Position numbers and translations under genes: made by a program. This document shows positions 17,464 through 24,827 of a stretch of 64,000 nucleotides of DNA, in pieces. Numbering within the stretch: the first letter of the stretch is position 1; every line of letters begins with the position of its first letter. Origin of the DNA: Streptomyces sp. NBC_00239 (lineage in GTDB: Bacteria; Actinomycetota; Actinomycetes; Streptomycetales; Streptomycetaceae); the NCBI RefSeq assembly GCF_036194065.1, contig NZ_CP108095.1:6014001-6078000 (forward strand). Direction: 5' to 3'. The notes under the pieces are model-generated. The model was given only the letters and a program-made list of their open reading frames with translations. It ran no database searches and was not told where the DNA came from.

Positions 17464-18042
17464 GTGACGGTCAACATGACCAAGGGGCAGGCCATCAGCC
17501 TGGAGAAGGCCGACGGGGGAACCCTGACCGCGGTGCGGATGGGCCTGGGATGGCAGGCGGCCAAGCGCCGCGGGCTGTTCGGCTCGCGGACCCGGGAGAT
17601 CGACCTGGACGCCTCGGCCGTGCTCTTCGCCGACAAGCAGCCCGTCGACGTGGTCTTCTTCCGGCACCTCGTCAGCGAGGACGGCTCGGTCCGGCACACC
17701 GGTGACAACCTGGTCGGCGGCGTCGGCCAGGGCGGCGACGACGAGGCGATCCTCGTCGACCTCCAGCGGGTCCCGGTGCACGTCGACCAGATCGTCTTCA
17801 CGGTGAACTCCTTCACCGGCCAGACCTTCCAGGAGGTCGAGAACGCCTTCTGCCGGATCGTGGACGAGACGAACGGCCAGGAGCTGGCCCGCTACACGCT
17901 CGACGGCGGCGGCCAGTACACGGCGCAGATCATGGCGAAGGTCCACCGGGCGGGCAGCGGCTGGAAGATGACGGCCCTGGGCAATGCGGCCAACGGCCGC
18001 ACCTTCCAGGACCTGCTCCCGGCGATCGTCCCCCACCTGTAG
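17464..18042 (+). CDS. TerD-family protein
   Basis: A 192-residue TerD-domain protein. The family motifs are MTKGQAISLEKADGG (strand 1), IDLDASAVLFADKQ and the acidic GDNLVGGVGQGGDDEAI calcium-binding loop, followed by NSFTGQTFQEVENAFCRIVDE. TerD proteins bind Ca2+ and belong to the tellurite/stress-response complex linked to membrane stress in many bacteria; in Streptomyces several copies occur and affect development. The start GTG 17464 has the strong AGGAGAGGGG site. A TAGGGT box at 17395-17400 is a plausible -10. It is followed after 47 bp by a second, larger TerD-family gene, so both are probably co-transcribed. Confidence 0.93.
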   Translation: MTVNMTKGQAISLEKADGGTLTAVRMGLGWQAAKRRGLFGSRTREIDLDASAVLFADKQPVDVVFFRHLVSEDGSVRHTGDNLVGGVGQGGDDEAILVDLQRVPVHVDQIVFTVNSFTGQTFQEVENAFCRIVDETNGQELARYTLDGGGQYTAQIMAKVHRAGSGWKMTALGNAANGRTFQDLLPAIVPHL

Positions 18043-18089
18043 GCACGGCAGCAGTACGCACGACCGGACACGACGGGGGAACGACGGCG

Positions 18090-20120
18090 ATGACGGCCGA
18101 GCTGGTGCGGGGGCAGAACCACCCGCTGCCGCACACGCGGGTGGAGATCCGGGTCTCGGCGGGCACTCCCGTGCTCGTCGGCGCCACCCTGGGCGACGAG
18201 CGGGGCCGGCTCCCCGGACCCGACTCGGTCGCCCATCCCGGCCGGCCGCAGCTCCCCGGGGCCGAGGTCCCGGCGGCCGTCGCCGCCGGGCAGCGGGTCA
18301 CGGTCGACCTCGACGCGGTCCCGGCGGCCGTGCACCGGATCGGGGTGCTGCTCGCGCTGCCCGCGGGCGGACCCGCCCGGTTCGGGGCGGTCCCCGCGCC
18401 GCACCTCGCGCTGCTGGGCGAGGACGGCGGCGACATCGCCGGCTTCACCCTCACGGGGCTCGACGCAGAGTCCGCGGTCGTCGGCTTCGAGCTGTACCGG
18501 CGCCAGGGCGCCTGGAAGGTGCGGGCGGTCGGCCAGGGGTACGCCGACGGGCTCGCGGGGCTCTTCGCCGACCAGGGGCTGCCGGCCCCGGCGGCGGCCG
18601 CCCTCGCCGCCGAGGCGCACGCGGCGGCCGTACCGTCTCCGCCCCGTCCCTCCACCCTGCCGGTCCCGGGCGGCTCGCCCGACGCGACCACGGCCACAGC
18701 CACGACCGCGACCGGAGCCGGTGGTGCGGGCCCGTCGGACGACGTGCCCGTCTCCGGCGTGCCGTACCCGGGCACACCGGGCCTGCCGGGTGCCTCGGGT
18801 ACGCCGGATGCCTCGGGTGCACCGGGCTTGCCGAGCGCCTCAGGAGTGCCCGGCACCTCGGGTACGCCGCTGTCCGGGGGCGGCATCAACTACGCGCATC
18901 CGCGCCGGGCACGGACCGAGGCGCCGCCCCCGGGGCCGGCGGTGCCCGCGGCCGGGCCGGGCGAGGCGCCGCCGCCGGTCGCCGGGGACGCCACCGGCTG
19001 GTCGATGGAGGAGCGCCTCCACAACCAGGTCTGGGGCATGTTCGAGGACGCGGCGCGCTCGGTCGCCGCCTACCGCAGCGCCGTCGACTTCGCCGAATCC
19101 CGCCTGGACCGCGAGCTGGACCAGGCGCTCTCGGACCCGCGGAGCCGGATCGGCGGCACCGGCGACGCCGCCCGCGACGCGGCCCGGGCCCGCCGTGACG
19201 AACTGGTGGCCCAGGCGGCCGCCGTACTCGACCGCGACCTGGACCGGCTGGCCGCCGAATCGGCGGTCGTCGAACCGGCCCTGCCCGCCGCCTTCGCACG
19301 CTGGGACGCGCCGCAGTGGCAGGACCACCGGCTGCCCGACGAGCGGCCGATGTCGCTCCGGCTCGGCGATCTGCACCTGCCCGAGCGGCCCGACCTGCGC
19401 ATCCCCATGCTGGTCCGGCTGCCGCTGGAGCGCGGTGTGTGGATCGACAGCGGCCGCACCGGCTCGGAGGCGGCGATGACGATGGACACCGCGCCGCTGC
19501 GCCGGCTCGCCCTGGACACCGCCGTCGCGCACGCCGTACGCCTGCTGGCCGTCCACCCGGCCGGCGGCTTCCGCGTACACGCCATCGACCCGGCCGGGGC
19601 CGGTGCGCAGGCCCTCGCGCCGCTGCGGCAGGCCGGGCTGCTCGCGGGTCCCGCCGCCGGCGGCGCCGACGGGGTCACCGAGCTGTTGGCCCGGCTCACC
19701 CGGCGGGTGGACCTGGTCCAGATGGCGGTGCGCGGAGGGGCGCCCGACTCGCTGCCGCCCGACCTCGACACCGCCGATCAGCTGCTGATCGTCCACGACT
19801 TCCCGCACGGGTTCGACGACCGCGCCGTCACACGGCTGCGCTACCTCGCGGACGAGGGGCCGGCGGTGGGCGTCCACCTGCTGATGGTCGCGGACCGCGA
19901 CGAGGCCTCGGCCTACGGGCCGCTGCTCGACCCGCTCTGGAAGTCGATGCTGCGGCTGTCGCCGGTGCCGGACGACCACCTCGCGGACCCCTGGGTGGGC
20001 CACGCCTGGACCTTCGAACCGAGCCTGCCCCCGTCGGGCGGCGCGGTCCTGGAGCGGGTGCTGGCCAGGATCGCGGAGCGCCCGGGCCCGGCCGGCCGGA
20101 GCTACGGCTACGGCCACTGA
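18090..20120 (+). CDS. TerD-like N-terminal domain fused to a degenerate FtsK-like domain
   Basis: A 676-residue multidomain protein. Residues 1-180 form a TerD-related beta sandwich (MTAELVRGQNHPLPHTRVEIRV; DIAGFTLTGLDAESAVVGFELYRR). A Pro/Gly/Ser linker (about 185-310) contains collagen-like PGTPGLPGASGTPDASG stretches. An Arg/Ala-rich helical region (310-415) comes next. The last 250 residues resemble the nucleotide-binding fold of FtsK/SpoIIIE-type ATPases, with a Walker-B-like strand ADQLLIVHDFPHGF and a following GVHLLMVADRDE strand, but I find no Walker A GK[ST]. ATG 18090 follows the first terD by 47 bp. Related large TerD proteins exist in Streptomyces; function unknown. The C-terminal assignment is by pattern only. 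Confidence 0.82.
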   Translation: MTAELVRGQNHPLPHTRVEIRVSAGTPVLVGATLGDERGRLPGPDSVAHPGRPQLPGAEVPAAVAAGQRVTVDLDAVPAAVHRIGVLLALPAGGPARFGAVPAPHLALLGEDGGDIAGFTLTGLDAESAVVGFELYRRQGAWKVRAVGQGYADGLAGLFADQGLPAPAAAALAAEAHAAAVPSPPRPSTLPVPGGSPDATTATATTATGAGGAGPSDDVPVSGVPYPGTPGLPGASGTPDASGAPGLPSASGVPGTSGTPLSGGGINYAHPRRARTEAPPPGPAVPAAGPGEAPPPVAGDATGWSMEERLHNQVWGMFEDAARSVAAYRSAVDFAESRLDRELDQALSDPRSRIGGTGDAARDAARARRDELVAQAAAVLDRDLDRLAAESAVVEPALPAAFARWDAPQWQDHRLPDERPMSLRLGDLHLPERPDLRIPMLVRLPLERGVWIDSGRTGSEAAMTMDTAPLRRLALDTAVAHAVRLLAVHPAGGFRVHAIDPAGAGAQALAPLRQAGLLAGPAAGGADGVTELLARLTRRVDLVQMAVRGGAPDSLPPDLDTADQLLIVHDFPHGFDDRAVTRLRYLADEGPAVGVHLLMVADRDEASAYGPLLDPLWKSMLRLSPVPDDHLADPWVGHAWTFEPSLPPSGGAVLERVLARIAERPGPAGRSYGYGH

Positions 20121-20240
20121 CCGCCCTGCGCCGAACACGCCCTCGACGGGACTCCGTCGGCCGCGCTCCTTTCCTCCGGCCCCCGCAGACCACTCCCTGA
20201 CCTGCCGATGACCGCCAGCTGACCTTTCTTTGGGCATCCC

Positions 20241-20270
20241 TTTACCTTTGGCGGTCTCTCCCGGTACTCT
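20241..20270 (+). promoter_or_regulatory. candidate vegetative promoter of terC
   Basis: TTTACC (20241-20246), an 18-bp spacer and TACTCT (20265-20270) sit in an unusually AT-rich patch. A start near 20277 would place the riboswitch at the very 5' end of the transcript, which supports the call. The 318-bp gap between the TerD fusion gene and terC is filled by about 100 bp of plain sequence, this promoter, the riboswitch and a leader ORF. Confidence 0.5.
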
Positions 20271-20274
20271 TATG

Positions 20275-20438
20275 TGTGCGGAGGGGAGTATTCCTGCTGT
20301 TTCTGCACGTCGTTCCCGTCAATACGGACCGCCATCGGTCCCGGGGCGGCGGCCCGCGGCCGATCGGCCGTCCGGGTGGAAGAGACCTCCGGCAGCGATG
20401 ACGCTGACCTTGAGCCATAGCGATCTGCCGGAGGCGTA
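20275..20438 (+). ncRNA. yybP-ykoY (manganese) riboswitch with SD-sequestering expression platform
   Basis: The conserved 5' element GGGGAGTA (20283-20290) and 3' element GAGACC (20382-20387) of the yybP-ykoY class are present, closed by P1 CGGAGG (20279-20284) with CCTCCG (20386-20391). A 6-bp hairpin GGACCG/CGGTCC (20326-20341) and a GC-rich stem fill the middle. CCTCCGGCAG (20386-20395) is also perfectly complementary to CTGCCGGAGG (20425-20434), which contains the terC Shine-Dalgarno. P1 and this helix share 20386-20391 and so exclude each other: with Mn2+ bound P1 would form and free the SD. Known family members control Mn exporters, including TerC-type proteins. The fold is drawn by eye. 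Confidence 0.82.
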
Positions 20439-20439
20439 A
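20398..20439 (+). CDS. possible 13-residue leader peptide coupled to terC
   Basis: ATG 20398 opens a 13-codon frame (MTLTLSHSDLPEA) whose TAA overlaps the terC ATG as TAATG. It lies inside the loop of the SD-sequestering helix. Ribosomes translating it would melt that helix and could reinitiate at terC. There is no convincing Shine-Dalgarno of its own, so it may be chance. Confidence 0.3.
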   Translation: MTLTLSHSDLPEA

Positions 20440-21422
20440 TGGACGTTTCGTTGACCCTTTGGGTGCTGACCATCTTGGGTCTGGGCATCCTCATCGGCGC
20501 CGATTTCTTCATCGGCCGCAAGCCGCACGACGTGTCGATCAAGGAAGCCGGCACCTGGACGGTCGTCTGGATCGTCCTCGCCGTCCTCTTCGGACTCGGC
20601 CTGCTGTTCTTCGGCAACAGCCAGGCGTCCGGCGAGTTCTTCGCCGGCTTCATCACCGAGAAGTCGCTGAGCGTCGACAACCTCTTCGTCTTCGTCCTGA
20701 TCATGGCGAAGTTCTCGGTCCCGTCCCACCTCCAGCAGCGCGTGCTGCTCGTGGGCGTCCTGATCGCCCTGGTACTGCGCGCGATCTTCATCGCGGCCGG
20801 CGCCGCGGTCATCGCCAACTTCTCCTGGATCTTCTACATCTTCGGCGCGTTCCTGATCTACACCGCCTGGAAGCTCATCCAGGAGGCGCGCTCCGACGAC
20901 GAGGAAGAGGAGTTCGAGGAGAACCGCCTCCTCAAGTCGGTCGAGAAGCGGTTCGGCGTCGCCGACCAGTACCACGGCACCAAGCTCTTCATCCAGAAGA
21001 ACGGCAAGCGCGTCCTGACCCCGCTGATGGTCGTCATGCTCGCCATCGGTACCACCGACGTGCTGTTCGCGCTGGACTCGATCCCGGCGATCTTCGGCCT
21101 CACCCAGGACCCGTACATCGTCTTCACCGCGAACGCCTTCGCGCTGATGGGCCTGCGACAGCTGTACTTCCTCATCGGCGGCCTGCTCAAGAAGCTGGTC
21201 CACCTCAGCTACGGCCTGTCGGTCATCCTCGGCTTCATCGGCGTCAAGCTCGTGCTGCACGCCCTGCACGAGAACGGGGTCGACGTCCCCGAGATCTCCA
21301 TCCCGTTCTCGCTCGCGGTCATCTGCGGCGTCCTGGTCATCACCACGATCACCAGCCTGATCGCCTCGAAGAAGCAGGCGGCGGCGGAAGCCGCCGAGGC
21401 CAAGGAGTCGGTCGAGGCCTGA
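20439..21422 (+). CDS. TerC-family integral membrane protein, probable Mn2+ exporter
   Basis: A 327-residue TerC/Alx-family membrane protein with about eight or nine hydrophobic segments. The family signature is EKSLSVDNLFVFVLIMAKF, with the membrane-embedded acidic residue, repeated as GTTDVLFALDSIPAIFG in the second half. An acidic cytoplasmic loop (SDDEEEEFEEN) separates the halves, and the tail is Ala/Glu-rich. Family members export manganese, and some work with exoenzyme metalation at the membrane. The ATG 20439 follows GGAGG at ideal distance; this SD is the target of the upstream riboswitch. It sits next to two TerD genes, but the riboswitch suggests separate, metal-dependent control. 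It ends in a 15-bp-stem terminator. Confidence 0.94.
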   Translation: MDVSLTLWVLTILGLGILIGADFFIGRKPHDVSIKEAGTWTVVWIVLAVLFGLGLLFFGNSQASGEFFAGFITEKSLSVDNLFVFVLIMAKFSVPSHLQQRVLLVGVLIALVLRAIFIAAGAAVIANFSWIFYIFGAFLIYTAWKLIQEARSDDEEEEFEENRLLKSVEKRFGVADQYHGTKLFIQKNGKRVLTPLMVVMLAIGTTDVLFALDSIPAIFGLTQDPYIVFTANAFALMGLRQLYFLIGGLLKKLVHLSYGLSVILGFIGVKLVLHALHENGVDVPEISIPFSLAVICGVLVITTITSLIASKKQAAAEAAEAKESVEA

Positions 21423-21443
21423 CCGCGCGGGGCAGGACCACAG

Positions 21444-21476
21444 GAGCCGGCCGGGGCAGCGCCCCGGCCGGCTCCG
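21444..21476. terminator. strong bidirectional terminator between terC and MFS gene
   Basis: A perfect 15-bp stem GGAGCCGGCCGGGGC/GCCCCGGCCGGCTCC with a 3-nt loop AGC, located between the convergent ends of terC (21422) and the MFS gene (21543). Confidence 0.85.
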
Positions 21477-21542
21477 GCCGTATCCGCACCCGCGCGCCGC
21501 GGCGGCCCGCAGGCCGTCGGCCGCGTACGGTGCCGCCGCCCG

Positions 21543-23060
21543 TCAGGCGGCGAGCGGTTCGGCCGCGGTGGCCCGGTGCGGCACCGGGACGGTTTCCGGC
21601 AGCAGCGCGAAGCAGCAGAGGCTGACCAGGGAGAGGCCGGCCAGGTACGAGGCCACCGCCCACGGCGGTCCCGTGCCGCTCGCCAGCGCGGTCGCCACGA
21701 TCGGGGTGAGGGCGCCGCCCAGCACCCCGCCCAGGTTGTAGCCGACGGCCGCGCCCGTGCAGCGGACCCGGGGCTCGTACAGCTCCGGCAGGTAGGCGGC
21801 GATCACCCCGAACACCGCCGCCAGGGCGGTCAGCGCGCCGACGAAGCCCAAGGCCATCGGCAGCGGGCTGCCGGTGCGCAGCAGGGCGGCCATCGGGAAC
21901 ATCCACAGCGCCGTCGCCGCGCAGCCGGCCAGGCACAGCGGCCGCCGCCCGTAGCGGTCGCCGAGCACGGCGCAGACCGGGGTGGCGACGCCCAGGACGG
22001 CGACCGCGGCCATGATGCAGGCGAGCATGGTGGTCCGGCCCACCCCGAGGTGCTCGGTGCCGTACGCCAGCGACCAGGTGGTCACCGTGTAGAAGACGGC
22101 GTACGCGGACGCGAGCGCGCCGGCGGTGAGCAGCACCAGCCGCCAGTGGCCGCGGAACACCTCGGCGAGCGGCGCCTCGGCCCGCTGTCCGGACGCGGCC
22201 AGCGCCCGGAACTCGGGCGTCTCCTCCAGGGTGGCGCGCAGCAGCAGCCCGGCGGCGGCCAGTACGCCCGCCGCCCAGAACGGCACCCGCCAGCCCCAGG
22301 AGCGGAACTGGGCGTCGGTGAGGGCGGCCGACAGCGCCAGCAGGACGCCGTTGGCGAGCAGGAAGCCGATGGGCGGACCGACCTGCGGGAAGCTCGTCCA
22401 CAGTCCGCGGCGCCGGGCCGGGGCGTGCTCGGCGGTCAGCAGCACCGCGCCGCCCCACTCGCCGCCCAGCCCGAACCCCTGGAGGAAGCGCAGGACGAGC
22501 AGGAGGACGGGGGCGGCGACGCCGATCGAGGCGTACGTCGGGACGCAGCCGACGGCGACCGTGGCGAGCCCGGTGAGCAGCAGCGAGGCCAGCAGGACGG
22601 GGCGGCGGCCGTAGCGGTCGCCGATGTGGCCGAAGACGGCGGAGCCGAGCGGCCGGGCCACGAACCCGACGCCGAACGTGCCGAAGGCGGCGAGGGTGCC
22701 GGCGAGCGGCGAGAAGGTCGGGAAGAACAGCGGGCCGAGGACGAGCGCGGCCGCGGTGCCGTAGACGAAGAAGTCGTAGAACTCGATGGCGGTGCCCGCG
22801 AGCGAGGCGGCGGCCAGGCGGGGCATGCCGGTCGAGGTCCGCTGCGCGGGCCCGGCGGGGCCGGGTTGCGCTTCCGGGTCCCCGCCCGGGACCACGAGCC
22901 TCGAACTCCCCCCGACTCCGCCCGGGGGTACCCCCGGACGAGGCTGGGGGCTGCCGTCGAGCCGGGTGGCAGGGGGCTCTGGAGCCGGACCGGTGGTGGG
23001 AGCCGGGGCCGTGAGGGGTTCGAGGTCCGGGGGCGGGGTCGAGGCGTGGGGTTCTTGCAT
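21543..23060 (-). CDS. MFS transporter, metabolite:H+ symporter type
   Basis: Up to 505 residues. The 12-segment core starts near residue 84 with LAGTAIEFYDFFVYG, typical of the MHS (ProP/ShiA/KgtP-like) symporters, and contains the motif-A loop GHIGDRYGRRPVLLASLLLTG and LQGFGLGGEWGGA. The substrate is probably a small carboxylate or osmolyte but cannot be read. The annotated ATG 23060 has GGAG upstream yet adds about 80 Pro/Gly-rich residues not expected in this family; part of that extension is encoded by a palindromic repeat (22922-22937). Starts at GTG 22895 or ATG 22826 would remove most of it. It lies 174 bp downstream of the MBL gene on the same strand, behind a hairpin. Confidence 0.87.
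   Translation of the reverse strand: MQEPHASTPPPDLEPLTAPAPTTGPAPEPPATRLDGSPQPRPGVPPGGVGGSSRLVVPGGDPEAQPGPAGPAQRTSTGMPRLAAASLAGTAIEFYDFFVYGTAAALVLGPLFFPTFSPLAGTLAAFGTFGVGFVARPLGSAVFGHIGDRYGRRPVLLASLLLTGLATVAVGCVPTYASIGVAAPVLLLVLRFLQGFGLGGEWGGAVLLTAEHAPARRRGLWTSFPQVGPPIGFLLANGVLLALSAALTDAQFRSWGWRVPFWAAGVLAAAGLLLRATLEETPEFRALAASGQRAEAPLAEVFRGHWRLVLLTAGALASAYAVFYTVTTWSLAYGTEHLGVGRTTMLACIMAAVAVLGVATPVCAVLGDRYGRRPLCLAGCAATALWMFPMAALLRTGSPLPMALGFVGALTALAAVFGVIAAYLPELYEPRVRCTGAAVGYNLGGVLGGALTPIVATALASGTGPPWAVASYLAGLSLVSLCCFALLPETVPVPHRATAAEPLAA
22922..22937. repeat. 16-bp perfect palindrome within the MFS N-terminal extension
   Basis: CCGGGGGTACCCCCGG lies in a GC-rich block that resembles intergenic repeats of Streptomyces. 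Its presence inside the reading frame questions the 5' boundary of the MFS gene. Confidence 0.75.
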
Positions 23061-23188
23061 GGGGCTCCGTCTACCCGGCCCGGGGTCGTCACGGAGCGTG
23101 GTCCCGGGGTGCTCGACCCGAACGAGTTCCCGGCGGTGCGGTGTTGACGTACGGGCGCGGCCCCGGGAGCCGAGGGACGGCCCGTGAC

Positions 23189-23223
23189 CTGCCCTCCGGC
23201 CCGGATCACGGGTGGGAGGGCAG
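23189..23223 (-). terminator. hairpin after the MBL hydrolase gene
   Basis: A 9-bp stem CTGCCCTCC/GGAGGGCAG encloses an inner 4-bp stem CCCG/CGGG. It lies 12 bp past the stop of the minus-strand MBL gene. Confidence 0.6.
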
Positions 23224-23234
23224 GCCGGGATCCG

Positions 23235-23891
23235 CTACCAGCCGCGCTCGCGCCACTCCGCGAGGTGCGGGCGCTCGGCACCGAGCGTGGTGTCGCCGCC
23301 GTGTCCCGGGTAGACCCAGCTCTCGTCCGGCAGCGCGCCGAACAGCTTGGCCTCGACCCCGTCGAGCAGGCTCGTGAAGGCGTCGCGGTCGTCATGGGTG
23401 TTGCCGACCCCGCCCGGGAAGAGGCAGTCGCCGGTGAACACGTGGGGGTGTCCGTGCGGGTCGTCGTAGACGAGGGCGATCGAGCCGGGGGTGTGGCCGA
23501 CCAGGTGCCGCGCGGTCAGTTCGACCCGGCCGACCCGGATCGTGTCGCCGTCGCCCACCGGCACGTCCGTGGGCACCGGGATGCCCTCGACGTCGTCGCG
23601 GCCCGCGTACGTCCGCGCCCCGGTCGCGTCGACGACCTCCTGCAGCGCGCCCCAGTGGTCGCCGTGGCGGTGCGTGGTGACCACGGAGGCGATGCCGTCG
23701 TCCCCGATGAGCGCGAGCAGGGTGTGCGCCTCGGCGGCCGCGTCGATCAGCAGCTGCTCGCCGGTCGCCCGGCAGCGCAGCAGGTACGCGTTGTTGTCCA
23801 TCGGGCCGACCGCGACCTTGGAAATCATCAGGTCCGCGAGCTCGTGCACGTCCGCCGGCCCGCCAACCTTCACCGCTCCGCTGTATGTCAT
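23235..23891 (-). CDS. MBL-fold metallo-hydrolase (glyoxalase II-like)
   Basis: A 218-residue metallo-beta-lactamase-fold hydrolase. The first metal motif THRHGDH gives H74, H76, D78 and H79; HLVGHTPGSIAL provides the next His and FTGDCLFPGGVGNT the bridging Asp; WVYPGHGGDTTLG the last His. This arrangement matches glyoxalase II and persulfide-dioxygenase-like enzymes, which hydrolyse thioesters or related substrates. It is flanked on the same strand by a mycothiol-dependent-type enzyme gene (58 bp upstream) and the MFS gene, so a role in mycothiol-linked detoxification is plausible but inferred. ATG 23891 is the only sensible start. Confidence 0.92.
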   Translation of the reverse strand: MTYSGAVKVGGPADVHELADLMISKVAVGPMDNNAYLLRCRATGEQLLIDAAAEAHTLLALIGDDGIASVVTTHRHGDHWGALQEVVDATGARTYAGRDDVEGIPVPTDVPVGDGDTIRVGRVELTARHLVGHTPGSIALVYDDPHGHPHVFTGDCLFPGGVGNTHDDRDAFTSLLDGVEAKLFGALPDESWVYPGHGGDTTLGAERPHLAEWRERGW

Positions 23892-23921
23892 GTCGGCAGC
23901 CTAATTCGTCGTGGCCCAGGT

Positions 23922-23947
23922 CGTCTCTACAAGATCCGGAAGAGACG
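23922..23947 (-). terminator. hairpin between mycothiol-type enzyme and MBL genes
   Basis: A 7-bp stem CGTCTCT/AGAGACG with a 12-nt loop, immediately after the stop of the minus-strand gene at 23950. Confidence 0.45.
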
Positions 23948-23949
23948 GT

Positions 23950-24654
23950 CTAGAGCGGGGGCAGGGTGGGGAGGTCGCCGCCGGTGACGGTCAGGTGGGC
24001 GCCCTTGTCGCCGCGGCCGGCCAGCCAGCCGAGCAGCTGGGCGCCGGTGCCGTTCAGGGTCACGGGAGCGCCCTGGGTGCCGCCGGTGTGCCAGGTGGGG
24101 TCCCCGTCCCCGTCCCCGTCCCCGAGTACGAGGGTCACCGGGGGCACCTCGGGGCGGCCGGACCAGCGGTCGGCGAGGAAGGTGATCTCCCGCTGCGTGA
24201 ACTCGTCGGGCAGGTCTTCCAGCTCGTAGCCGACGTTGAGGTCGACGTGGTGCAGCTCGACCTCGATGAGGCGGCGGAACGGGATGTTCGCGGCGGCGTC
24301 CTTGACGCCGTTGCGCAGCTCCACGGTCCGGGACCAGTCCTGGGCCGGCTCGGTGGTGGCCAGGAAACGGGCCGTGCTCTCGCGCAGGTCGGTGATCTGC
24401 GCGTCGAGGGTCCGGGGCGCGTCGCGCTCGATGTCGCCGTCGCGGGCGTCGGCGCTCGCGTACATCGGACGGCCCTCGAACACGTTGACGAGTGCGTCCG
24501 CGTTGCGGGAGAGGTGGGCCAGGACGTGGCCGCGGCTCCAGCCGGGCAGGCGTGACGCCTCGGCCAGTGCCGCGTTGTCGAGTGTGGCGAGCGAGGCCAG
24601 CAGACGGTCGGTCGCCGAGCCGAGGAGCGCCAGGTCATGTACGTGATCGTTCAT
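23950..24654 (-). CDS. maleylpyruvate isomerase family mycothiol-dependent enzyme
   Basis: A 234-residue protein of the DinB/MDMPI fold. The N-terminal four-helix bundle includes LPGWSRGHVLAHLSRNADALVN, with the characteristic metal-binding His, and LIEVELHHVDLNVGYE, with a further His pair. Such enzymes use mycothiol, the actinobacterial thiol cofactor, for isomerisation or S-transfer. The C-terminal domain is SCP2-like and contains an unusual GDGDGDGD acidic run coded by a CCCCGT hexamer repeat at about 24106-24123. I chose ATG 24654; a longer frame to 24810 would overlap the uvrA promoter region. It is divergent from uvrA and upstream of the MBL hydrolase gene. Confidence 0.87.
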   Translation of the reverse strand: MNDHVHDLALLGSATDRLLASLATLDNAALAEASRLPGWSRGHVLAHLSRNADALVNVFEGRPMYASADARDGDIERDAPRTLDAQITDLRESTARFLATTEPAQDWSRTVELRNGVKDAAANIPFRRLIEVELHHVDLNVGYELEDLPDEFTQREITFLADRWSGRPEVPPVTLVLGDGDGDGDPTWHTGGTQGAPVTLNGTGAQLLGWLAGRGDKGAHLTVTGGDLPTLPPL

Positions 24655-24676
24655 GCGCCCGACGATAGCTCCGCCA

Positions 24677-24694
24677 CTCCTTCGGGTGAAGGAG
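24677..24694. other. hairpin in the uvrA / mycothiol-enzyme divergent region
   Basis: A perfect 7-bp inverted repeat CTCCTTC/GAAGGAG with loop GGGT, 23 bp upstream of the ATG at 24654. It might be an operator or part of the leader. I see no good SOS box in this 173-bp divergent region. Confidence 0.4.
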
Positions 24695-24827
24695 CCTTCC
24701 GACCGCCGCAAATCGAATGCGCGTGCTATAAGCTCGGAATCCTCACCGCGGCGCACTGGTGTGGCCGCCCCCATACCCTGGGACAGGGGACCCGTCCCCC
24801 GCTCTCTCAAGAAAGGTGCGGACCGGC

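Noticed and set aside
20121-20240. A short gene between the TerD fusion and the terC promoter
   Set aside because: No open frame with a ribosome site or plausible composition; the stretch appears non-coding.
24655-24827. LexA/SOS box upstream of uvrA (and likewise uvrB and uvrC)
   Set aside because: No sequence close to the actinobacterial TCGAAC-N4-GTTCGA box was found in the upstream regions by eye.
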